Source: Bradyrhizobium sp. (GTDB lineage: Bacteria; Pseudomonadota; Alphaproteobacteria; Rhizobiales; Xanthobacteraceae). From it: 43,297 bases of DNA. The notes beneath the pieces are model-generated. The model was not told the DNA's origin and did no database searches. It saw only the letters and a list, made by a program, of their open reading frames with translations. Of this stretch, positions 1-6,936 are shown in pieces (positions within the stretch are counted from its first letter, which is position 1; each line of letters starts with the position of its first letter). The position numbers were made by a program, and so were the translations under genes. The DNA lies in the NCBI RefSeq assembly GCF_027307225.1, contig NZ_DAHUXJ010000108.1, positions 1-43,297 of the forward strand. Reading direction: 5' to 3'.

Positions 1-2
1 CG

Positions 3-2792
3 GTGCCCGAGGGCACCTCCATCATGCACGCCGCGATGGAGGCTGGCATCAAGGTACCGAAACTCTGCGCCACCGACACTCTGAACAGCTTCGGCAGTTG
101 CCGCCTCTGCCTGGTGGAGATTGAGGGTCGTCCCGGCACCCCTGCCTCTTGCACCACGTTGGCCGCCCCCGGCATGAAGGTGCACACCGCCGGCGAAAAG
201 GTCCGGCGCATCCGCCGCGGCGTGATGGAGCTTTACATCTCCGACCACCCGCTCGACTGCCTGACCTGCGCCGCCAACGGCGATTGCGAATTGGAGGACA
301 TGGCCGGCGCGGTCGGCTTGCGCGACGTGCGCTACGGCTATGAGGGCGAGAACCACGTTTTCGCCAAGACCAACGGCGAGGCCAATGCGGCGTGGATGCC
401 GAAGGACGAGTCCAATCCGTATTTCACCTATGACCCTTCCAAGTGCATCGTCTGCTCGCGCTGCGTTCGCGCCTGTGAGGAAGTTCAGGGCACCTTCGCA
501 CTGACGATCTCGGGCCGCGGCTTCGACAGCCGCGTCTCGCCCGGCATGAACGAAAGCTTCCTCGGCTCCGAATGCGTGTCGTGTGGCGCCTGCGTGCAGG
601 CTTGCCCGACCGCGACGCTTACCGAAAAGTCGGTGATCGAGATCGGCCAGCCCGAGCACTCGGTAGTCACGACTTGCGCCTACTGCGGCGTCGGCTGCGC
701 CTTCAAGGCGGAGATGCGAGGCGAGGAAGTCGTCCGCATGGTACCGTACAAGGATGGCAAGGCCAACCGCGGGCACTCCTGCGTCAAGGGCCGCTTCGCC
801 TGGGGCTACGCGACCCACAAGGAGCGTATCCTCAATCCGATGATCCGCGAGAAGATCACCGATCCCTGGCGTGAAGTGTCGTGGGATGAAGCTTTCAACT
901 TCGCCGCTGCCAGGTTCAAGGCCATTCAGCAAAAGTACGGCCGCGACGCCGTTGGTGGCATCACTTCCTCGCGCTGCACCAACGAAGAAACCTACCTGGT
1001 GCAGAAGCTGATCCGTGCCGGCTTCGGCAACAACAACGTCGATACCTGTGCTCGTGTCTGCCATTCGCCGACCGGCTACGGCCTCTCGGCGACCTTCGGC
1101 ACCTCGGCCGGCACCCAGGACTTCGACTCGGTCGAGGACACCGACGTCGTCATCATGGTCGGCGCCAACCCGACCGATGCGCATCCGGTGTTCGGCTCTC
1201 GCCTGAAGAAGCGCTTGCGCCAGGGCGCCAAGCTGATCGTGATCGATCCCCGCCGCATCGAATTGGTGCGCTCGGCTCACATCAAGGCGAAGCATCATCT
1301 TCCGTTGATGCCCGGGACCAACGTCGCCGTGCTGACAGCGCTCGCCCATGTCATCGTCACTGAGGGCCTCGCCAACGAAGCCTTCATTCGCGAGCGTTGC
1401 GACTGGAGCGAATACGAGGACTGGGCAGCCTTCGTTTCCCTGCCGCAGAACAGCCCCGAAGCCATCGCGATCGCCAGCGGCGTCGATCCGAAGGAGTTGC
1501 GCGCGGCGGCCCGGCTGTTCGCGACCGGCGGCAACGGCTCGATCTATTACGGATTGGGCGTCACCGAGCACAGCCAGGGAACGACGGCCGTGATTGCCAT
1601 CGCCAACCTTGCGATGGTGACCGGCAATATCGGCCGTCCCGGCGTCGGCGTGAACCCGCTGCGCGGGCAAAACAACGTGCAGGGCTCCTGCGACATGGGC
1701 TCGTTCCCGCACGAGTTGCCCGGTTACCGCCATATCGCGGGCGACGCGGTGCGCCACCAATTCGAGGAGGCGTGGAACGTCAAGCTCAATCCGGAACCGG
1801 GCCTGCGCATTCCCAACATGTTCGATGCTGCAATCGACGGCAGCTTCATGGGCCTTTACGTGCAGGGCGAGGACATTCTGCAATCCGACCCCAACACCAC
1901 CCACACCGTTGCGGCACTTTCAGCCATGGAGTGCGTTATCGTCCACGATCTTTTCCTGAACGAGACCGCGAACTACGCCCATGTCTTCCTGCCCGGTTCG
2001 ACCTTCCTCGAGAAGGACGGCACGTTCATCAACGCAGAGCGGCGAATCCAGCTCGTTCGCAAGGTAATGACGCCGCGCAACGGCCTGGCCGACTGGGAGG
2101 TAACCATCCAGCTCGGCAAGGCGATGGGCTTTGAAATGAACTACAACCATCCGTCCGAAATCATGGACGAGATTGCGGCGTTGACGCCGACCTTCGCCGG
2201 CGTTTCGTTTGCCAGGATCGAAGAACTCGGCTCGATTCAGTGGCCCTGCAATGAAAAGGCGCCCGAGGGCACCCCGATCATGCACATGGGTACTTTCGTG
2301 CGTGGCAAGGGCAAGTTCATCAGGACCGAATATGTCGCGACCGACGAACGCACCGGCCCGCGCTATCCGCTGCTGCTCACGACGGGACGCATCCTCAGCC
2401 AGTACAATGTCGGCGCGCAGACGCGACGCACCGAAAACGTCGTCTGGCACGAAGAAGACCGGCTCGAGATCCATCCCCACGATGCCGAGCAGCGCGGCGT
2501 ACGCGATGGCGACTGGGTCCGGCTCGCCAGCCGCGCCGGCGAAACCACCCTGCGCGCGCTGATCACCGATCGCGTTGCGCCGGGCGTGGTCTACACCACC
2601 TTCCACCACCCGGACACGCAGGCCAACGTCATCACGACCGACTTCTCCGACTGGGCCACCAACTGTCCCGAGTACAAGGTCACGGCGGTGCAGATATCTC
2701 CCTCCAACGGGCCGTCGGATTGGCAAAAGGCCTATGACGAACAGGCCCGCAATTCACGGCGCATTGCGCCCGTGGTGGAAGCCGCGGAGTAA
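3..2792 (+). CDS. fdsA: NAD-dependent formate dehydrogenase alpha subunit, 5' truncated by window edge
   Basis: Catalytic subunit of the soluble molybdenum formate dehydrogenase, oxidising formate to CO2 with NAD+ through the FdsB/FdsG subunits. The visible 929 residues hold the end of a 2Fe-2S ferredoxin-like domain (FGSCRLC, PASC), a His-Cys 4Fe-4S region (HPLDCLTC, NGDC), two ferredoxin 4Fe-4S clusters (CIVCSRCVRAC and CVSCGACVQAC), then the molybdopterin domain opening with CAYCGVGC. The Mo-ligand cysteine and adjacent His are seen in RVCHSPT near residue 353, so this is the Cys type and not selenocysteine. The C-terminal dinucleotide-binding domain is complete. The GTG at base 3 is only the first start-like codon; the frame very likely continues upstream. 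fdhD and fdsD follow directly, as in fds operons. Confidence 0.95.
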   Translation: MPEGTSIMHAAMEAGIKVPKLCATDTLNSFGSCRLCLVEIEGRPGTPASCTTLAAPGMKVHTAGEKVRRIRRGVMELYISDHPLDCLTCAANGDCELEDMAGAVGLRDVRYGYEGENHVFAKTNGEANAAWMPKDESNPYFTYDPSKCIVCSRCVRACEEVQGTFALTISGRGFDSRVSPGMNESFLGSECVSCGACVQACPTATLTEKSVIEIGQPEHSVVTTCAYCGVGCAFKAEMRGEEVVRMVPYKDGKANRGHSCVKGRFAWGYATHKERILNPMIREKITDPWREVSWDEAFNFAAARFKAIQQKYGRDAVGGITSSRCTNEETYLVQKLIRAGFGNNNVDTCARVCHSPTGYGLSATFGTSAGTQDFDSVEDTDVVIMVGANPTDAHPVFGSRLKKRLRQGAKLIVIDPRRIELVRSAHIKAKHHLPLMPGTNVAVLTALAHVIVTEGLANEAFIRERCDWSEYEDWAAFVSLPQNSPEAIAIASGVDPKELRAAARLFATGGNGSIYYGLGVTEHSQGTTAVIAIANLAMVTGNIGRPGVGVNPLRGQNNVQGSCDMGSFPHELPGYRHIAGDAVRHQFEEAWNVKLNPEPGLRIPNMFDAAIDGSFMGLYVQGEDILQSDPNTTHTVAALSAMECVIVHDLFLNETANYAHVFLPGSTFLEKDGTFINAERRIQLVRKVMTPRNGLADWEVTIQLGKAMGFEMNYNHPSEIMDEIAALTPTFAGVSFARIEELGSIQWPCNEKAPEGTPIMHMGTFVRGKGKFIRTEYVATDERTGPRYPLLLTTGRILSQYNVGAQTRRTENVVWHEEDRLEIHPHDAEQRGVRDGDWVRLASRAGETTLRALITDRVAPGVVYTTFHHPDTQANVITTDFSDWATNCPEYKVTAVQISPSNGPSDWQKAYDEQARNSRRIAPVVEAAE

Positions 2793-2795
2793 ACC

Positions 2796-3623
2796 TTGCG
2801 CGATCCGGTTGGTACCGTCGACCGTCTGGTGTGGCGAGATTCTCGCCTCACCGACGGCACGCGCGCGATTCCGGAAGAGACGGCGCTGGCGCTGACCTAT
2901 AACGGCGGCACCTACGCCGTCATGATGGGGACGCCGCAGAACCTGACGGATTTTGCCGTCGGCTTCAGCCTCAGCGAAGGGATCGTTCAAGCGCCTGAAG
3001 AAATCGCTTCGCTGGAGATTGTCGATGTCGGCGATGGCATCGAATTGCGGATGTGGCTATCGGAAGAGAAAGCCGCCCACCTCAGTGAGCGGCGGCGCCA
3101 TATCGCCGGACCGACCGGCTGTGGGCTTTGCGGAATCGATTCAATCGCGGAAGCCGTGCGTCCGTCCCCCGTAGTCGGCACGGCGCGCTCGTTTTCCCCG
3201 CGCGAGATCATGACGGCGATAGCTGGCGTTTCACCGTTGCAGCCGATCAACATGGAAACCCGCGCGGTCCACGCGGCCGCGTTCTGGACACCCGCGGCCG
3301 GCATCGTTGCACTGCGCGAAGACGTCGGCCGTCACAACGCACTCGACAAGCTCGCCGGCGCACTGGCGCAAGCCGATGTTCCCACGAGCGAAGGCATGGT
3401 GCTCCTGACCAGCCGCGTCTCGGTCGAAATGGTTCAGAAGACGGCGGCCCTCGGCGCATCCGTGATGGTGGCCGTTTCAGCGCCGACGGCGCTTGCCGTC
3501 AGGATGGCGGACCAGGCCGGCATCACGCTTGTCGCCGTCGCCCGCTCCGACGGCTTCGAAATTTTCACCCATCCTGATCGCATCCTCTCGGCGATCGCGC
3601 AAGGAACGGCTCATGTCGCATAA
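2796..3623 (+). CDS. fdhD: Formate dehydrogenase accessory sulfurtransferase FdhD
   Basis: FdhD transfers sulfur from a cysteine desulfurase to the molybdenum cofactor of formate dehydrogenase, which is needed for activity. The 275-aa product carries the conserved CGLCG loop (about residues 108-112) and the EDVGRHNALDK motif near residue 180, both hallmarks of the family. The start is a TTG three bases after the fdsA stop, with GGAG overlapping the end of fdsA at a 6-base spacing; no ATG near the N-terminus would keep the conserved region. Its end overlaps fdsD by 11 bases, so the three genes are probably translationally coupled. Confidence 0.95.
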   Translation: MRDPVGTVDRLVWRDSRLTDGTRAIPEETALALTYNGGTYAVMMGTPQNLTDFAVGFSLSEGIVQAPEEIASLEIVDVGDGIELRMWLSEEKAAHLSERRRHIAGPTGCGLCGIDSIAEAVRPSPVVGTARSFSPREIMTAIAGVSPLQPINMETRAVHAAAFWTPAAGIVALREDVGRHNALDKLAGALAQADVPTSEGMVLLTSRVSVEMVQKTAALGASVMVAVSAPTALAVRMADQAGITLVAVARSDGFEIFTHPDRILSAIAQGTAHVA

Positions 3624-3846
3624 CCATAGCAACCTGGTCTATATGGCCAATCAGATCGGCAAGTTTTTTCAGAGCCAGGGACACGACAAGGAAGTCGCCG
3701 GCGTCGCCGACCATATCCGCAAGTTCTGGGATCCCCGGATGCGCAGGGCGATTTTCGCGCATCTCGATGGCGGTGGCGCGGGACTCGACCCGAACGTGAT
3801 CGAGGCGCTCAGGTCGTTGCAGGCTGCGAGTGCAAAGACGGCCTGA
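3613..3846 (+). CDS. fdsD: Formate dehydrogenase delta subunit
   Basis: Small 77-aa protein beginning MSHNHSNLVYMANQIGKFF and containing HIRKFWDPRMRRAI, the typical signature of the FdsD subunit of NAD-dependent formate dehydrogenase. FdsD is associated with assembly or stability of the enzyme and binds no cofactor itself. The ATG at 3613 lies within the last codons of fdhD; the longer reading of this frame to 3493 is only out-of-frame fdhD sequence. It closes the fds operon; no strong T-tailed terminator is visible after it, only a weak GACC/GGTC inverted repeat around 3848-3870. Confidence 0.92.
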   Translation: MSHNHSNLVYMANQIGKFFQSQGHDKEVAGVADHIRKFWDPRMRRAIFAHLDGGGAGLDPNVIEALRSLQAASAKTA

Positions 3847-4040
3847 TACGACCTGCGACCGTGGGGTCGAAAGATGTTCAATCCGGCGCTGACCTGTCCC
3901 GATGACACGACGTAACCTCGGCGTGAGTTACCTTGATGCGCGCTAAGAGATAAAAATCCGGTGGGTCATCGGCATCAGCTCTTGTGACGATGGTCGCAGC
4001 TCACTATTGTCAAGCGCGATATCATTTCCTCTTCATTGAG

Positions 4041-4961
4041 ATGACTGATCTCCGACTATTCGATCTCAACCTCCTGATCGCCTTTGATGCGTTGATCGTC
4101 GAACGGAACGTTACGCGCGCGGCAGAACGCGTCGGCATCGGACAGCCGGCAATGAGCTACGCCCTGTCGCGTTTGCGTGAGCTCTTTGCGGACGACCTCT
4201 TTGTTCGGGCCTCCGGCATCATGCAACCGACGACGCGCGCCCTGGAGCTTGCTCCGTCGATTGCACGGGTTATCGCCGACATCCGCAACAACGTTCTGTC
4301 GGACCGCGCATTCGATCCCGGCAAAACCGAAATGACTTTTCGATTCGGCGCGGCTGATCATCGGGAGGTCGCAGTTCTGCCAAAGATGTTGGAAGTCTTG
4401 CGCAGGCTTGCCCCCCAGTCGCGCCTGGTCGTTCGTCGAGCAGACGGCGACAATCTGTCGACGATGCTCGAGAGCGGCGCGATCGATCTGGCCATGGGTT
4501 ATTTCCCCGATGCGAGGAGCCCGCTGCAATCCGAGGTCTTGTTTCACGAAGAATTCGTCTGCGTATTTGACGCCAAAGCTTGCGACGTGTCAGCGCCTCT
4601 GTCGCTTGAGGATTATCTTGACTTGCCACACATCGTCATGTCCCTTCGCGGCGAACCCGGTGGGATTGCCGATCCAGTTCTCGCCGGCATGGGCAAGCGC
4701 CGCTTCGTCTTCATGGTAACGCCGCATTTCTTGGCGGTGCCCTATCTGCTGCATGGCTTTCGCGCCTTGGCCGCCATGCCTCGTCATTTTGCAGAGCATT
4801 GCCAGCGCGTTGTGAGCTTAGCGGTTAGTCCACTGCCGATAAAGACCGAAGGCTACGACGTCTCGATTTATTGGCACGCGCGAACCGACACAGACCCGGC
4901 GCATCGATGGTTCCGCAACCTGGTCCGAGAAGCCATGCGGCCGGCATCCGCTTCCTCCTAG
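4041..4961 (+). CDS. LysR-family transcriptional regulator (NodD/PcpR-like branch)
   Basis: A 306-aa LysR regulator. The N-terminal winged helix-turn-helix is clear (LFDLNLLIAFDALIVERNVT, then AAERVGIGQPAMSYALSRLR), followed by a periplasmic-binding-protein-like effector domain with FRFGAADHREVAVLPKML. The wording of the HTH resembles the NodD-like subgroup with unknown ligand. ATG at 4041 is preferred over the GTG at 3984 because family N-termini begin just before the LFDLNLL helix. It lies 194 bp after fdsD on the same strand; a role in formate metabolism is possible but unsupported. Its TAG stop (4959-4961) is part of the CTAG that opens a palindromic element. Confidence 0.9.
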   Translation: MTDLRLFDLNLLIAFDALIVERNVTRAAERVGIGQPAMSYALSRLRELFADDLFVRASGIMQPTTRALELAPSIARVIADIRNNVLSDRAFDPGKTEMTFRFGAADHREVAVLPKMLEVLRRLAPQSRLVVRRADGDNLSTMLESGAIDLAMGYFPDARSPLQSEVLFHEEFVCVFDAKACDVSAPLSLEDYLDLPHIVMSLRGEPGGIADPVLAGMGKRRFVFMVTPHFLAVPYLLHGFRALAAMPRHFAEHCQRVVSLAVSPLPIKTEGYDVSIYWHARTDTDPAHRWFRNLVREAMRPASASS

Positions 4962-5122
4962 TGGATTTGACATTCGCTACCCATCTGGCCGAGAACTCGC
5001 GAAACGCGAATGCCAAATCCTAAACTCCACCGGACACATCTATTTTCTAGTGGTCCTTTGATTCTAACATTCGCAAAAGTGCCCGCTGAGAAGGGATGCG
5101 AATGTTAGGCTCGGACCACCAG
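4958..5122. repeat. Paired CTAG-bounded hairpin element, copy 1
   Basis: Two hairpins. Unit 1 (4958-5030) has arms containing GACATTCG and its degenerate complement CGAATGCC; unit 2 (5047-5122) has arms TAACATTCGC/GCGAATGTTA. They are separated by a 16-nt spacer. Outer ends are CTAG (4958-4961), CTAG (5047-5050) and a degenerate CCAG near 5119-5122. The arms facing the spacer carry the extra bases: GTTTAGGA-like (read inward) in unit 1, TTT in unit 2. The first CTAG supplies the stop codon of the LysR gene. Copy 3 at 12356 is a close relative in the same order. Confidence 0.85.
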
Positions 5123-5155
5123 AACGTCCCTCCAGGAACGCACCCAGCCCGCGAC

Positions 5156-5181
5156 GATCTGGATCATGCCTATCCGGTTTA
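5156..5181. repeat. Left inverted repeat flanking the deoxyribosyltransferase-like gene
   Basis: The reverse complement of this stretch reads AACCGGATAGGCATGATC and matches the copy at about 5706-5731 (AACCGGATAAGCATGATC) with about 20 of 23 bases identical. The pair encloses one gene and nothing else. Confidence 0.6.
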
Positions 5182-5213
5182 GACACACAGCCCTAGACGT
5201 TGTGGTCGAAGCC

Positions 5214-5678
5214 TCAATAAATAGTGGTGCAGTCGAGCGCTTGCGTTTGCAGCGCTGTCACCAATTCAGCGACGTTGGCGACGAAACCCTGTCCAAGCCG
5301 GTACATCGGTTCCGGCTCGAATTTGTCCTGCGAGAGCATGAAGATGGTTCGCTTGCCTTGGCCCGCCGCGTATCCTGCTTCAAGATGCGCGCTGCGACCG
5401 CAGGGAAGCACCAGCACGCACGTATCACACCAATGCAGCGCATCCCGGTCGAATCCACGATCAGCGGGCGGCCGGCGAAACTTGTGAACGTATTGCCGAA
5501 TCGTCCAGTTCATCCAATCCGGATCGATCTCGCGCCAAGAAAACCCTTGGTCCCCCGGCGCTGGATTGCGAAAGTCATAGACTTCATGTCCAGCGTCGCG
5601 GAGGGCCTTCACTACAGCGGGCTGCTCGCTATTGCGCCACGACGAAGCAACATAAATTTTTCGACTGTTAGTCAACAT
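5214..5678 (-). CDS. Nucleoside 2-deoxyribosyltransferase-like protein
   Basis: A 154-aa protein starting MLTNSRKIYVASSWRN. The KIYVASSW strand, the DxxxLxxCDTCVLVLPCGRSAHLEAGYAAGQ-type region (the CDTC to AGYA segment, roughly residues 83-105) and the glycine-rich middle match the nucleoside 2-deoxyribosyltransferase fold, which either exchanges bases on deoxyribonucleosides or hydrolyses deoxynucleotides. The SAHLEAGYA stretch holds the expected catalytic Glu. ATG at 5678 has GAGGA seven bases upstream; an upstream in-frame start at 5720 would add an unrelated 14 residues. The gene is flanked by imperfect 23-bp inverted repeats at 5157-5179 and 5707-5729. Substrate unknown. Confidence 0.72.
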   Translation of the reverse strand: MLTNSRKIYVASSWRNSEQPAVVKALRDAGHEVYDFRNPAPGDQGFSWREIDPDWMNWTIRQYVHKFRRPPADRGFDRDALHWCDTCVLVLPCGRSAHLEAGYAAGQGKRTIFMLSQDKFEPEPMYRLGQGFVANVAELVTALQTQALDCTTIY

Positions 5679-5705
5679 CAAGCGGTCCTCAGTGTTTGCG
5701 TGCGT

Positions 5706-5731
5706 TAACCGGATAAGCATGATCTGGATGG
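5706..5731. repeat. Right inverted repeat flanking the deoxyribosyltransferase-like gene
   Basis: Partner of the repeat at 5156-5181, in opposite orientation. The core AACCGGATA, GCATGATC and GAT is shared by both copies. It lies just upstream of the gene's start, between it and the DJ-1/PfpI gene. Confidence 0.6.
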
Positions 5732-5789
5732 CTCGAAGGCCCGCTCACCTTGGCTCCTCCTCGTGGGTCTGAGCCCCAACAGATTGCGC

Positions 5790-6572
5790 CTATCCACCCA
5801 GCGCCTCGACGACCAGCCTGCCGACCTCGCGGCCGGAGAACTGCTGCTGACCAGTTATCAGATTGCCGTCGCGGACGGCATAGCCGCGCCAGAGGCCGCC
5901 CTGCGTAAAGATCCCGCCGAGTTTCTTGACCTCGTCTTCGATACGCCAAGGCATGATGTGCTCGCCGCGTGGCAGCGCGCCCATCTCCCAGGTCTTCGCA
6001 TCTGCGTCATCCTCTTCCATATTGGAGAACCCTGTGAATATCTTGCCGCGTACAAGCGGCGTTCCATCCTTCAGTTTGGCATAGCGCAAGAGTGCCGTGC
6101 CGTGACAGAGGGCAGCCGTCACCTTGCCTGCCTCATAGAAGGCGACGAACTTCTCATGCAGATCCCTTGCCTGCTCGAAGGTGAACATCGGACCCTGGCC
6201 GCCGGCCACCACGATCGCATCGAATCTGTCAAGCTCGATCTCCCGCGCAGGGCGTGTCTCCTCAACGAGCCGCGCATATTCCGGCGTGTGGATGAAGCCC
6301 ATCGATATCAAGTCGCCGGCGGACCAGCGGCTCTCGTCCCGAGGATCGCTCATTGGGTCGGCCTCGCAACGTCCTCCGTTCGGACTGAACACCTCGATCT
6401 CGTAGCCGCGCTCGACGAATAAATGAAACGTGTGAGTTAGCTCGCTCCACCAGAAGCCGACCGGCCATCCCGTGCTGCTGGACGTCGCCGCGTTCGAGAT
6501 GACGGTCGCAATCCGCTTCGGCTGATGCGGGTCGACCGGATTAACGTCTTCGTGGCCAAGCTTCTCGCCCAT
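5790..6572 (-). CDS. DJ-1/PfpI family protein (class I glutamine amidotransferase-like, Hsp31-like)
   Basis: A 260-aa protein of the DJ-1/PfpI superfamily. The nucleophile elbow is AALCHGTALL, with the Cys followed by His as in Hsp31-type glyoxalase III/chaperone proteins. It is preceded by DAIVVAGGQGPMF, the strand carrying the conserved glycines. The N-terminal RIATVISNAA and GFWWSELTHTFHLFVERGYEIEVF match the larger, 220-260-aa branch. The function is probably stress-related (methylglyoxal detoxification or protein repair), but family members vary and the substrate cannot be read from sequence. ATG at 6572 has a perfect GGAGGAG seven bases upstream. Confidence 0.85.
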   Translation of the reverse strand: MGEKLGHEDVNPVDPHQPKRIATVISNAATSSSTGWPVGFWWSELTHTFHLFVERGYEIEVFSPNGGRCEADPMSDPRDESRWSAGDLISMGFIHTPEYARLVEETRPAREIELDRFDAIVVAGGQGPMFTFEQARDLHEKFVAFYEAGKVTAALCHGTALLRYAKLKDGTPLVRGKIFTGFSNMEEDDADAKTWEMGALPRGEHIMPWRIEDEVKKLGGIFTQGGLWRGYAVRDGNLITGQQQFSGREVGRLVVEALGG

Positions 6573-6641
6573 TGTGATGCTCCTCCTGTTTAATAATGCA
6601 CCAATCAGGTCACACTGACGTTACGGTCAGCAGCCGGGGTC

Positions 6642-6680
6642 GCGGATGATCACCTCAAGCTTGCGGATGATCACCTCAAG
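6642..6680. repeat. Tandem 21-bp direct repeat (two copies)
   Basis: Two exact copies of an 18-bp word starting GCGGATGATCACC (6642-6659 and 6663-6680), so the period is 21 bases. The stretch lies between the DJ-1/PfpI gene and the end of the glnE transcript. On the minus strand the repeat could encode LEVIIRK twice, but no convincing gene contains it. The rest of 6573-6736 shows nothing recognisable. Confidence 0.7.
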
Positions 6681-6736
6681 TCTAGGAGGCACACGCTGAG
6701 CAGCGCAAATCGGTTGTATCGATTGGAAGTATTGGT

Positions 6737-6931
6737 TCAGTCGATTTGGACCGGCGACTTCGGAAGCACGGCAGCATTCGCCTTGGCCGCCATGCGCGAG
6801 TGCTGTTGGAATTCTTCGTTTCCATTCTCGTCGCGGCGCCGTATCCAGGCAAAGCCCGGGCGGGCTGCGCCTTGTCCGGCCTCGCGCGCCGCGATCGAGC
6901 AGTTGATCTGCCGTGCCGCAATCCCCAGCAC
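6737..6931 (-). CDS. Small hypothetical protein downstream of glnE
   Basis: A possible 64-aa protein starting at a GTG five bases after the glnE stop: MLGIAARQINCSIAAREAG. Third codon positions are strongly G/C-biased (about three quarters by eye), as in the true genes here. That supports coding, although there is no good ribosome binding site and no recognised domain. It would be co-transcribed and possibly translationally coupled with glnE. Composition is polar and basic in the middle (WIRRRDENGNEEF), with no membrane segment. It could be a chance open frame in a high-GC region. Confidence 0.42.
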   Translation of the reverse strand: MLGIAARQINCSIAAREAGQGAARPGFAWIRRRDENGNEEFQQHSRMAAKANAAVLPKSPVQID

Positions 6932-6936
6932 GAAAA

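Noticed and set aside
3848..3870. Inverted repeat after fdsD as a terminator
   Set aside because: The stem is five bases and no T-run follows; termination there cannot be claimed.
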